DNA of 26,578 nt from ARS1285 sp039796495 (GCA_039796495.1 JBDKJQ010000036.1:1-26578), one strand, 5' to 3'. Shown: positions 16,288 through 24,475, counted from the stretch's first letter. The notes: generated from the letters alone by a model not told the origin. Translations and numbers: made by a program.

Positions 16288-19200
16288 TCACGTCGGCGTC
16301 ACCTTCACGATTGTTCCTTTATTACCATAACTGTCTTTGCATTGCACATAATATGTTTTCAGTAGCCACGGAGCAAAATGATCCTTATTATCTCCTGACA
16401 TTTTTGTTGCATTTGCATATTCAAAGTTTCGCATGAAAGAGTATTTGCATTCTGCCTTTTCATTGGTAATGACTTTCAATCCAAAATCATAATACACGCG
16501 GGTTACTTTCGGGCCGAATTTATCAATGTCAATAGTAAACTGTGTTGAGTTTTGCGCAGTGTTTCCGGCAGCATCTTCACAGAATAAATTAATGGCATAG
16601 GTTCCGCCGATAAGGTTCAGTGTATATTCGTGTTTGGTTGATCCATTACCGCTATAACTAAAGCTGTCTCCATAGCCGTTTCCATCCCACCGGCACATAG
16701 CTTCTCCTCGCAATGCGCCTCCTGATGTGCGGGCGCGCAATTTCACCGACGTTGGTTCAACACCTGAAGTTATAACTTCATCACGCTTCGGAATAACTTC
16801 GTCAATAACAAGAGGTGAAGTCGAGGTTTTCAGTTCATAAAAGAAACTCTCGCTCATCGTATTCCTTTCTTCTGATGCAAGCCATGGCTGATCCTGGCAT
16901 TTGACAAAAAACTTTGTGTTATTTTTTAATCCGGTCAATGTACTCGTACATTTCCAGCCATATTGCGTGAACGTGTTCGGATTGGTCTCGCAGGTTAAAG
17001 GATTATTCATCTCATCAAACGAAACATCATGTTCACTCCATCTGCACTCGCTTGGTTCATTCACATAAACAATGACTTCTTTTTCTTCAGCACCGAACTG
17101 AACAAAACCGCCGGACGAAGGCTGCACGAGCGTGACGCGCGGAGGAGTGAGGTCCGGACCCGGCTTGATGCACGTGTGAATATGATACGGATCAGGATTT
17201 ACTTTTCCGCTTGCGGTCTTGCATTTGACATACAGATCCCAGGTGCCTAAGGATGTGATTTGCTCATCAGTTAAATTATAGACGTTCTTAAATGCCTCAG
17301 GATTTGGAAAAAATAATTGTGCAACATGCGCAGGCAAAATATAATTTCCTTTTGCTCCAAATACTGCGCTCATGTCGTCATAGCCATCGTTGGAATTATT
17401 GCCGATTCTGCAGCGTGCAAACGGATCCACTTTGATGCCAAATTCGACGCTGGTATACGGCTCAATACATTCGCCAGTTGTTGCGTTCACAATGTCAAAT
17501 CCGTTTTCATTGACGTTTTCATATTTGTAGCCAGGCGATATTGCATTTTCAAAGACGCTGATCTGTGGAAGCGTCTCGTTTGCAGGTCTGCTCACACATA
17601 ATTCATTGCCAGTTCCTTTATTGATCAACTGGCATAAACTGCCCAAGCTTTCACAGCGATATTCGGTGCACGGAACATCCAGCGTATTGCACTGATTGCA
17701 TTTCTCTCCTCCGGCTGGCGGCTCCCAGGGCATGCAGGTAAAATCAATGTCAACATACATTACCCAGCATGTTGCAAATAAAAATCCGAGTAATGCAGCA
17801 ACCATTGCCGCCATAATACTTTGCGTGATGACATATGCAATCAGTGCCGCAAGCATTGCAACAAGCATTGATAGATCCGGAGGATCTCCATTGTCCTCAG
17901 TTTCTATTTGTGCATCAATGGCAGCCTGAATACTTGAGGCCGCGCTTGTAAACTGTGAAAGCCCGGTTGAACCGGCAGACAAAGCATCTAAATTTCCAAA
18001 CACAGAGCTGTCATTCTCACTCGTTAAAATTTTTAATAATAACGGAGAACCATATGCTCCCGACGCGCCCATTAATTCTTGTTCAAATGCAGAATGATTT
18101 GACGATTCTTTTAAAACTTCTGGTAATAATGAAGGATCAATTGACTGGAAAAAATCCGCATTGCCTGGTGACGCTGGTTTTTGTCCCGGTTGCGGTCCTG
18201 CATAACCGGAAAAAGTATTTCCGATTCGTGGCGCACCTTTGACCGTGTATCCACCGTCGCTGAAATCTCCAACATAATTTATTTCAGCACCGCAGTCTCC
18301 CAAACTGGTGCAGAAATCATTCATCTCACTCGTAAAAGATTCAGTGCTGCACTTGCAGTTATCAACACAGATACATCCTAATATACAGCAGTACCATGTC
18401 TGAGTGCAGCGCTGTGTTGCAGCACTACAAATACCGTCGGCAGAACTTGCACGATAATAATCAGGGTTAACGGTTTGATCTTCATTGAGAATATCTTCTT
18501 CAAAATTCAATTCAAATCCCGGAGGATAATTTGGCAGACATACCTGGAAATTAAAACTACCTGCCATATCAATATGTTTCACTCTGCAATCAGGATTTTT
18601 AGTACACTGGCTCACCATTTTGTCAACAGCACCTTCCTGATTATAACTTAAACACGTTCGCCATTGATTAACTCTGCACGCTGCTTGGCTAAAGGAGCCC
18701 CCATCATCGAGTGTCGCATCTTCCTGAACACAGATTTCGTTTCTAAAATCAGCACACGGTGCTAATCGTTCCGTCCCAAAATAACAGATATGTTTGACGT
18801 GTCTGCTTCCAACCGGGTCTTTTCCATCGCCGATTTTCCCGTCATAGGTGCACCAGGACTCTCCGTTTTTTCGATCCAAGCTTCCATCACCGTCAATATC
18901 GCAATCAACCTCCCTGCACTCGACCACATCATCTTTTTCTCTGCAATAATTTCCGTTGAATAAATCACAATCATTACTGACTTCCTCTTTGTTGCCGCAC
19001 GAATCAAACCAGTACACATCTTCCTCATTTTCAACGCATCCTTTGTGATCGCGCGCAACACAGGTCGTATTCAGTGCAGGGTCTGAACAGAATTTTCCTT
19101 CCCGATTAAAATGTGCCTCGCTGCCGGTTCGTGAAACGCATTCCTCTAAGGTGGTGAACACACATTTTTTTTCAATCCTGCCGTCTTCACTTTCTGAATC

Positions 19201-19806
19201 GAAAACACACGCGCCTTCTTTATCTTTTTCAACATTAAATAAACATTCTAGTTCAGTATCTGAGTTCTCATCAAATCTCCATTCAGTCAATGAATCAGGA
19301 TGTTCCGTGTTTCCTTCAAATTTGCAGTTTTGCTCTGTTGTCCATTTTGCTTGGTTCCCTAAAATACAGCATCCTTTTTTGCACTCCTGCACATTACACT
19401 CAGCGCCTTGCGTGAACGTGCCATTCACTCGTTCGCAATCTCGACGGGAAGTTGCCATATTGCACAGTCCTGTGTTGTCGCTGATACAGCAGCCAATTTC
19501 ACAAAAATTCGTTGCTACGCAATCAGTCGGTGCAATGATAAACGCAGGATTGCATTGATCAGATGCAGCCATCTGACACGTATTTCCCGACACCGTTTCT
19601 TCACAACACACACTTCCTGCAGCATCAACCATTTCAACGCCAGTGCTGACACCGTTTTGTGAAAAAGTATCACTCACCTGGTAAAAAATATATGAGATTG
19701 CAAAAATATGAGTGATGAGAAGAAATATTTCCAAGTAACTTATTCCCGCTTTTTCCGTCAATAAATTGTTTGTGTGTATCATCTCTTTTTTATTTTTTAG
19801 TTTCAT
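16288..19806 (-). CDS. Giant Cys-rich surface protein with Ig-like repeats
   Basis: A 1172-aa protein. An N-terminal membrane segment (about 21-43) is followed by a Cys-rich region (about 65-510; VCCEETV, GCCILGNQA, PCADFRNE, AACRVNQW, LPNYPPG, SLGDCGA). A linker (about 520-640) leads to a hydrophobic region able to form one or two helices (about 645-684). Then come a Cys module (FTCMPWEPPAGGEKC) and about three Ig-like repeats (VYVNEPSECRWS, VKCQDQPWLA) up to the end. The first half matches the 591-aa protein and the second half the 729-aa protein, so this is the fused (or unsplit) form. Several NxS/T sequons are present. The start codon directly abuts the stop of the preceding pilin-like gene (TAAATG), implying coupled translation. 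It is likely a large disulfide-stabilised ectodomain used in surface structure or binding. Confidence 0.88.
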   Translation of the reverse strand: MKLKNKKEMIHTNNLLTEKAGISYLEIFLLITHIFAISYIFYQVSDTFSQNGVSTGVEMVDAAGSVCCEETVSGNTCQMAASDQCNPAFIIAPTDCVATNFCEIGCCISDNTGLCNMATSRRDCERVNGTFTQGAECNVQECKKGCCILGNQAKWTTEQNCKFEGNTEHPDSLTEWRFDENSDTELECLFNVEKDKEGACVFDSESEDGRIEKKCVFTTLEECVSRTGSEAHFNREGKFCSDPALNTTCVARDHKGCVENEEDVYWFDSCGNKEEVSNDCDLFNGNYCREKDDVVECREVDCDIDGDGSLDRKNGESWCTYDGKIGDGKDPVGSRHVKHICYFGTERLAPCADFRNEICVQEDATLDDGGSFSQAACRVNQWRTCLSYNQEGAVDKMVSQCTKNPDCRVKHIDMAGSFNFQVCLPNYPPGFELNFEEDILNEDQTVNPDYYRASSADGICSAATQRCTQTWYCCILGCICVDNCKCSTESFTSEMNDFCTSLGDCGAEINYVGDFSDGGYTVKGAPRIGNTFSGYAGPQPGQKPASPGNADFFQSIDPSLLPEVLKESSNHSAFEQELMGASGAYGSPLLLKILTSENDSSVFGNLDALSAGSTGLSQFTSAASSIQAAIDAQIETEDNGDPPDLSMLVAMLAALIAYVITQSIMAAMVAALLGFLFATCWVMYVDIDFTCMPWEPPAGGEKCNQCNTLDVPCTEYRCESLGSLCQLINKGTGNELCVSRPANETLPQISVFENAISPGYKYENVNENGFDIVNATTGECIEPYTSVEFGIKVDPFARCRIGNNSNDGYDDMSAVFGAKGNYILPAHVAQLFFPNPEAFKNVYNLTDEQITSLGTWDLYVKCKTASGKVNPDPYHIHTCIKPGPDLTPPRVTLVQPSSGGFVQFGAEEKEVIVYVNEPSECRWSEHDVSFDEMNNPLTCETNPNTFTQYGWKCTSTLTGLKNNTKFFVKCQDQPWLASEERNTMSESFFYELKTSTSPLVIDEVIPKRDEVITSGVEPTSVKLRARTSGGALRGEAMCRWDGNGYGDSFSYSGNGSTKHEYTLNLIGGTYAINLFCEDAAGNTAQNSTQFTIDIDKFGPKVTRVYYDFGLKVITNEKAECKYSFMRNFEYANATKMSGDNKDHFAPWLLKTYYVQCKDSYGNKGTIVKVTPT

Positions 19807-20592
19807 TTAATAGCCGCTCGGCAACGGACAGCTTCGAGCCGCAAATGCAAATGCCTGCTCACTGGATCGTTCCGTTACTTTATAGACAATATTTGATTCT
19901 CCGGTTATAAAACTCTCGATGTCATACGAAGGATACAGTATCATATATCCCAATTCATCAAAGTTGCAGTATAAACTTTCCTGATTTGTTATTTCCATTG
20001 CAATCTCCGCCAGATTATACAGCGGATGAGCAAGCGTTATTTTAAAATGATCAAAATTCATCACCTCTTCTTCACGGGCCATGTTAAATTTTTTATCAAC
20101 AGTAATGACAATAGTTTTTGGTTGCAATAAGGTCGTGATAACAAGCGGTGTGCTTTCAACATCGTATCGACTGCTAAGACTTCCCTCCAGCTCAAAAAAA
20201 CAATCCTGCACACGCGGAGTAATATATGCAGTTATTTCATTTTGGATATGTTCGATCAAGAGCGGCCGTTGATTAATGCAGGGCTCATAATATTCAGAAG
20301 TATAGCACAAATAGACAATATTTTCTGAATTATAGCTGAGATATCCTTTGGGAGCAATGTCTCCTCCTTGTTTGCTTAAGATTGCAATTGCGTCTTCCAC
20401 TGCTTCCTGAGTACACGATTCAATAAATGGCTGCGGCGTTTTATCGTCGAGAATTTTGATGTCTGGTTTTTTTATCAAAAGAAAAAGGATTGCAAGTGCC
20501 ACCACAAAAATCAGTCCAATGATGATGAAAATAGTAATTTGCGATTTTTTCATGAATCTCGCATGCTTAAAAAAACTTATTTCAGCATCCAT
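19807..20592 (-). CDS. Pilin-like class III signal protein (A-type)
   Basis: A 261-aa protein with the class III signal KKSQITIFIIIG (expected cleavage S17/Q18) and a hydrophobic helix (about 19-40). The ectodomain has paired cysteines and the YLCYT, GG and PLL motifs shared with the 15402-16247 product. The start at 20592 overlaps the winged-helix gene but is preceded at 4 bases by GGGAGTGA, a good Shine-Dalgarno match. This favours it over the internal ATG at 20553, which has none. It is the first gene of cassette A1 and is immediately followed by its giant Cys-rich partner. The likely role is a membrane-embedded or filament-forming subunit processed by a prepilin-type peptidase; an enlarged minor pilin is the nearest known analogue. 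Confidence 0.87.
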   Translation of the reverse strand: MDAEISFFKHARFMKKSQITIFIIIGLIFVVALAILFLLIKKPDIKILDDKTPQPFIESCTQEAVEDAIAILSKQGGDIAPKGYLSYNSENIVYLCYTSEYYEPCINQRPLLIEHIQNEITAYITPRVQDCFFELEGSLSSRYDVESTPLVITTLLQPKTIVITVDKKFNMAREEEVMNFDHFKITLAHPLYNLAEIAMEITNQESLYCNFDELGYMILYPSYDIESFITGESNIVYKVTERSSEQAFAFAARSCPLPSGY

Positions 20593-20765
20593 AGATTCAC
20601 TCCCTCTTTTTTTATGCGCACCACTTCGTGGTCAATCGTCAGTTCCAGAAGACATTTTTCAGCAGTGTTCCAGCTAACTCCAAGAAATTTTGCAAGCTCT
20701 GAGCTTGTTATCACCTTCTTTTCCCCCAGCAATTTGAGGACCTTTTTTCTTAACTGGTCATTCAT
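20577..20765 (-). CDS. Small winged helix-turn-helix DNA-binding protein
   Basis: A 62-aa protein. Residues 1-14 form a basic helix and residues 20-42 a helix-turn-helix (TSSELAKFLGVSWNTAEKCL). Residues 46-62 form a two-stranded wing ending VNLWMLK. The size and layout match stand-alone archaeal winged-helix regulators (MarR/ArsR/Lrp-like fold); the exact family is not resolved. The ATG has an AAGGT Shine-Dalgarno-like site 8 bases upstream. The gene is first in the surface-protein cluster and overlaps the first pilin gene by 16 bases, so it is probably co-transcribed and may regulate the cluster and itself. Palindromic sequences lie between its TATA box and start codon. Confidence 0.8.
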   Translation of the reverse strand: MNDQLRKKVLKLLGEKKVITSSELAKFLGVSWNTAEKCLLELTIDHEVVRIKKEGVNLWMLK

Positions 20766-20810
20766 ATGATTAGACCTTCTAAATTACATAATGATAATGA
20801 TACGATAATC

Positions 20811-20839
20811 ACTATTAATAGTCCTATGAATATACATAG
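20811..20839. promoter_or_regulatory. Palindromic candidate operator
   Basis: ACTATTAATAGT (20811-20822) is a perfect 12-base palindrome. Right beside it CTATG-N6-CATAG (20824-20839) is an inverted repeat. Both lie between the predicted TATA box and the start codon of the winged-helix gene, over the expected transcription start (about 20817). A bound protein here would block initiation. AT-rich palindromes can arise by chance, so this is suggestive only. Confidence 0.4.
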
Positions 20840-20848
20840 ATATATAAA
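20840..20848 (-). promoter_or_regulatory. Predicted TATA box of the surface-protein cluster
   Basis: The minus strand reads TTTATATAT about 79 bases before the ATG of the winged-helix gene. It predicts a transcript with a leader of about 50 bases that includes the Shine-Dalgarno site. It is the most upstream promoter candidate for the whole cluster. Confidence 0.5.
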
Positions 20849-20856
20849 TGTTTTGG

Positions 20857-20870
20857 AGAAAAAATAAAAG
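20857..20870 (-). terminator. T-rich terminator after the LamG gene
   Basis: About 10 bases beyond the LamG gene stop the minus strand reads CTTTTATTTTTTCT. Oligo-T tracts without a hairpin are the usual archaeal termination signal. The position would separate the LamG transcript from the surface cluster. Confidence 0.4.
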
Positions 20871-20880
20871 TTCAGAATTA

Positions 20881-23013
20881 TCACGCACTCTGCGTATCAG
20901 GATAGGTTATATCTACTTTTACTTGATCCATATCACTCTTATCATAAGTGATAATACTTCCCCAGAAATCTTTGTAGATATTGGATCCCATGCTCTGTAA
21001 AGATGATGTTGCATTTACCTTATTAACACCAATACCATCTTCGGCAGCCGAACCTTCTTCCAAAGTGACAATCAATGTGTTATATTTTGTATTTTTGTCT
21101 TTTTCTTCTATAACTATAACTGCAGGATCATAAACAGGTTCACCAACATAAACATTAACAGTATGTAGATTTATCTTAATCTTATCTTTTATTCCGATAC
21201 TATAGAGCATAAAATCTAATTCTTCAATATGCATATTTATCTGACTTGAAGATCCCTTAGTATCAAAGCTAAATCCATTAATTTTCCAGTTTCCATTATC
21301 ATCAATTTTTTGAAAACTGATTGAAGAATACCCATCACCATCCGGAATCATCAAGTTAGATATTTTATTTCCCATGCCATCCCAGTTAGCAAGATTAATC
21401 TCTAATGGTTCATAGAACATTATTTTAGCTCCTAAAGAAGTTTGTATAGTTGGATAGACGATCATATTTCCAGAAATACTATCACCATAATTTAATCTAA
21501 CCTCATAATTTTCAGTTGCATTATTGGCGTTACCCTTCAAATAAACAGTATATGTGAATCTTCCACCAACATTCATCCTTCCAACTCCATCAGAATCCCA
21601 CACAGTATCATAAACAGTTCCATTAACTACATCGGTAAATCTAACATAATCCTGTGAAAAACCACTTGATGAATTTTTAACTGAGCTCAATTTCAATAAA
21701 TAACCATAATCCTCATTTCCAACAACAACATAATCACCATACTTTATAACTCCCATCTCAGCAACGCTGATATTCCTTTTATCATCGTCTTTCATTAATT
21801 CCAATTTTCCTCCGACCGATTTTGCAAATGTAGTCTTGAGCCCATATCCACGATGCTCATTAAATGAAATCATCATCTTATCATTGCCATCATTATAAAT
21901 TTTTATTAATTCTGTTTTTGTTGATGAGTTTGCAATACATGCTCCGTCTTTGCAGCTGTTAGGGCATTTGTAGTTTTCATCTCCTTCATATATTCCGTTT
22001 ATACAGACATATTCTGTTACATATTCTCCATCCGCAAATGTTTTACAAACATCATATTTTCTTCCATTATCTCCGAACGTAGGATCGTTGGGAAATTCAA
22101 CATACCCCTTCACCTCATAATTCTTCCCACCATCACTATCGGTACATGATGTAATTCCGGAATCACAATCAGAATCTTTGCTATCAATTAATCCATCTCC
22201 ATCATTATCTTTTCCATCAGAGCAAATAACTACAGATTCATATTCTTTTTTTATTTCATCATCAGTCAAAGTATAATCCCAAATCTTTAATTCATCAAGT
22301 GATCCTTTCAGAAAATATCCCCTATCGTCTCGTCCGATATCTCCAAACTGCAACTCATTGTTAGCCAAAAGTGTTCCGCTGCCAATTTTAACTCCGTCCT
22401 TATAGAAAATAACTGAAGTTCCATCTCTGACAATATCTATATAATGCCAGCCAGACATCCCTCCATGTTTAACACAAACTACTGATTCTCCTTTAGATTT
22501 TTTATTTTGCACATAACGGTTTTCATAGCAGAGATCTTTATCAGTAAGATATACGCCATAATCAACTCCAGAATTAGCTGTCCAAGGGTCTTTCGTACCT
22601 CCGAGGACAATTCCATATTCTCCTTTTTTAGTATAGTCAATCCAGAAACTTATAGTATGTAATGTTCCAAACAATTTAGAGTCCTCTGTAAGATAGACAT
22701 AATCATCCTTTCCGTCTAATTGCACTGCCTGACCAATTTTACCCTCAACAAATTTCGGATTTCCATAGCCGTTTGAGGTTTTACCATACACATTTTCAAA
22801 AGTATTATCAAACTTCCAATACGCAATAAATCCATTTGAAGAATCACCTGAAAAAGGATCTAAACTTCCGAGCTCTCCCGTTCCATCTTCATAATCATAA
22901 GAATTTGTTTCATAATTTTTCCACGCAAAAAATAATCCGACGACCAATACAAGAATGATAACAATAAAAATTAAATTTCTATTAAAATCCCGCTCCCTCT
23001 TCCCTCTTCTCAT
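20881..23013 (-). CDS. Membrane-anchored LamG-domain surface protein
   Basis: A 710-aa protein. A short basic cytoplasmic start precedes one membrane helix (about 13-31), so it is an N-anchored ectoprotein. Residues about 60-258 look like a LamG/concanavalin A-like jelly roll (AYWKFDNTF, GKIGQAVQLDG, ISFWIDYT, LKGSLDELKIWDYTLTDDEI). A Ca-binding-type loop follows (CSDGKDNDGDGLID, about 264-277), then a Cys-containing module (about 290-357; YVCINGIYEGD, CKDGACI) and about 350 beta-rich residues without a recognised family. LamG domains commonly bind carbohydrate or protein ligands, so an adhesion role is plausible. The gene lies 20 bases after the MNT gene on the same strand and has no clear Shine-Dalgarno motif; it precedes, but is separated by a T-tract from, the pilin cluster. 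Confidence 0.87.
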   Translation of the reverse strand: MRRGKRERDFNRNLIFIVIILVLVVGLFFAWKNYETNSYDYEDGTGELGSLDPFSGDSSNGFIAYWKFDNTFENVYGKTSNGYGNPKFVEGKIGQAVQLDGKDDYVYLTEDSKLFGTLHTISFWIDYTKKGEYGIVLGGTKDPWTANSGVDYGVYLTDKDLCYENRYVQNKKSKGESVVCVKHGGMSGWHYIDIVRDGTSVIFYKDGVKIGSGTLLANNELQFGDIGRDDRGYFLKGSLDELKIWDYTLTDDEIKKEYESVVICSDGKDNDGDGLIDSKDSDCDSGITSCTDSDGGKNYEVKGYVEFPNDPTFGDNGRKYDVCKTFADGEYVTEYVCINGIYEGDENYKCPNSCKDGACIANSSTKTELIKIYNDGNDKMMISFNEHRGYGLKTTFAKSVGGKLELMKDDDKRNISVAEMGVIKYGDYVVVGNEDYGYLLKLSSVKNSSSGFSQDYVRFTDVVNGTVYDTVWDSDGVGRMNVGGRFTYTVYLKGNANNATENYEVRLNYGDSISGNMIVYPTIQTSLGAKIMFYEPLEINLANWDGMGNKISNLMIPDGDGYSSISFQKIDDNGNWKINGFSFDTKGSSSQINMHIEELDFMLYSIGIKDKIKINLHTVNVYVGEPVYDPAVIVIEEKDKNTKYNTLIVTLEEGSAAEDGIGVNKVNATSSLQSMGSNIYKDFWGSIITYDKSDMDQVKVDITYPDTQSA

Positions 23014-23033
23014 AATAATAATAATATATAAAC

Positions 23034-23351
23034 TTATCGGATTTCGATGCCTTCCTCAACCGCAGTTCTAACAATGCCAATCTGCTTTTTCTTTTTCTCA
23101 AATTCTTCGGGAGTATAACAAAGAATATCCATTGCAGCAGGAATATCTTTTTTTAAAAAATAAACCTTTCCATGTCTTTCTTCAAGATTAGAATTTTTAA
23201 AATCTTTGCTGATAATCAAAAAATCATAGTCGCTATTTTTTTTTGCAGTTCCTTTTGCGTGCGAACCAAATAAAAAAATTTTTGAGTGCGGAATTTTCTC
23301 CCGTATTTTTTTGACAAATAATTTTACAATGTTATCTGTTTTTGTATCCAT
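23034..23351 (-). CDS. MNT-type nucleotidyltransferase (putative antitoxin)
   Basis: A 105-aa protein from MDTKTDN; an ATG at 23372 would add seven residues, but the inner one has an AGGA motif 9 bases upstream. The minimal nucleotidyltransferase signature FGSHAKGTAKKNSDYDFLI is complete: G29-S30 and D41-x-D43, with D75 in AAMDIL as a likely third acidic residue. MNT proteins are usually paired with HEPN proteins; known examples transfer AMP to the HEPN partner and silence it. The gene overlaps the HEPN gene by 28 bases, as such pairs often do. The catalytic residues look intact. Confidence 0.85.
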   Translation of the reverse strand: MDTKTDNIVKLFVKKIREKIPHSKIFLFGSHAKGTAKKNSDYDFLIISKDFKNSNLEERHGKVYFLKKDIPAAMDILCYTPEEFEKKKKQIGIVRTAVEEGIEIR

Positions 23352-23707
23352 GTTAAAACTTCCTGAGCCCATTTCAAATGTTCTCGTGCTTTATTTTTAG
23401 TATAATAATCATCAGGCATTGATGGCGCTGCTCCAGGATACCTGGAAAAAGTATATGCTACACTAAGTTTTCCGGCAACCATTATTATTTCATCGGGGGC
23501 ATTTACAAGGCGGCATAATTCCACTAAATCATGAATTTTTAAAGGAAGAGAATTATTCTTTTGAATGTAAAGGGCTTTCAATCCTTTTTCAACAGCCTGC
23601 TGACACCAAAAAACAGAAGCATAATAATCTGCACTGGTAAAACTATTTTCTGCAGTTAATAAATCCCGTTTTGCCTGCTCCCACCAGTTAAGAATTTCTT
23701 CTCTCAT
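23324..23707 (-). CDS. HEPN-domain protein (putative toxin partner)
   Basis: A 127-aa, all-helical protein with the HEPN family pattern: an N-terminal WWEQAKRDLLTAE helix, ADYYASVFWCQQAVEKGLKALY, H59 in KIHDLVEL and RYPG near residue 89. In known HEPN/MNT modules the HEPN protein is an RNase toxin that cuts RNA through an Rx4-6H motif. I cannot find that motif here (arginines and histidines are not at the right spacing). The pair may therefore be non-toxic, use different residues, or do another job. A TATA-like box lies 28 bases upstream of the start in the gap after PCNA, so HEPN-MNT probably has its own leaderless transcript. Confidence 0.82.
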   Translation of the reverse strand: MREEILNWWEQAKRDLLTAENSFTSADYYASVFWCQQAVEKGLKALYIQKNNSLPLKIHDLVELCRLVNAPDEIIMVAGKLSVAYTFSRYPGAAPSMPDDYYTKNKAREHLKWAQEVLTWIQKQITL

Positions 23708-23730
23708 AACAGAATAAGCATGACCCCACT

Positions 23731-23740
23731 TAAAAATATT
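23731..23740 (-). promoter_or_regulatory. Predicted TATA box of the HEPN-MNT pair
   Basis: The minus strand reads AATATTTTTA in the 39-base gap after the PCNA stop, centred 28 bases before the HEPN ATG. No Shine-Dalgarno motif is present, which fits leaderless expression. Confidence 0.4.
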
Positions 23741-23746
23741 CCTCTT

Positions 23747-24475
23747 TTAATCTTCAGTCTCAACTCTCGGCGCAAGAATAAAACTCAATTCAACTACGGG
23801 AGTTTTAAATTCCAGTCTTAATGGATAATCACTCGAAAAATTAATTATTGTCTTGTCACTTAGTTTTGTTCCTTTGATCATCTTCTGTAGGTATTCAAGG
23901 GAATACTTTGATTTTGATTCTTCCGCCTGGATATTGACTTCATCAGTAAACTCTGATTTAAATGAATTAAGAGAACCCTTTGCCTGGATGGTAAATTTGT
24001 CTGCCATAGAAATAAACGAGCAGGAATCAGCAACAATACTGCAATCTTCAATGGCCTCGCTAAAGTCCAACGAGCTCATTTCAATTTTGCTGGCAAATTC
24101 CAGATGAGGAATAGGTTTTTCCTCACTTTCAACGTCAATCAGCGCTAATTTGAATTCCCGTCGGACTTTATCCTGTATCACGATAATAAGTTCATTGTCT
24201 TCCTGAGATAAAGTAAGACCACTCCCTGCTTTTACTCTCCGTAACACTGCTTTGAAATTTTCCAAACTCACTCCCAACACTTCTTCGCGCTCAACTTCAA
24301 GCTGAGAGAATGAAGAGGAAGGCATCTTAAAGACAATCATTGCAACATTTGCCGGATCAATTGCCGTGATGCTCAGTCCCTCTCTGCTTACTTTAATCCT
24401 CACTTCCAATACTAACTCTGAAAGTATGTTAATAACCTCTGAAAATAATTTTGGGTTCTCAATTCGCAGTAGCAT
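23747..24475 (-). CDS. pcn: DNA polymerase sliding clamp (PCNA)
   Basis: A 242-aa protein, the usual PCNA length. It starts MLLRIENPKLFSEVI and contains the family pattern in order: GLSITAIDPANVAM, an FKAVLRRVKAG helix, LEFASKIEMSS at the start of the second domain, a KYSLEYLQKM helix, and a beta-rich C-terminus with LRLEFKTP. The protein forms a trimeric ring on DNA that tethers polymerase, ligase, FEN1 and other replication factors. The start has a strong GGAGG Shine-Dalgarno 4 bases upstream, inside the overlapping 143-aa gene. It lies next to a divergent primase gene, so this is a replication neighbourhood. Confidence 0.97.
   Translation of the reverse strand: MLLRIENPKLFSEVINILSELVLEVRIKVSREGLSITAIDPANVAMIVFKMPSSSFSQLEVEREEVLGVSLENFKAVLRRVKAGSGLTLSQEDNELIIVIQDKVRREFKLALIDVESEEKPIPHLEFASKIEMSSLDFSEAIEDCSIVADSCSFISMADKFTIQAKGSLNSFKSEFTDEVNIQAEESKSKYSLEYLQKMIKGTKLSDKTIINFSSDYPLRLEFKTPVVELSFILAPRVETED

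Noticed and set aside
18762..19558. Frames of 99 aa (minus) and 135 aa (plus) within the giant Cys-rich gene
   Set aside because: Both are out-of-frame shadows of the 1172-aa protein, whose paralog match proves the true frame.
23023..23033. TATA-like stretch before the LamG gene
   Set aside because: It is only about 15 bases before the ATG, and no later in-frame start exists that a short transcript could use.
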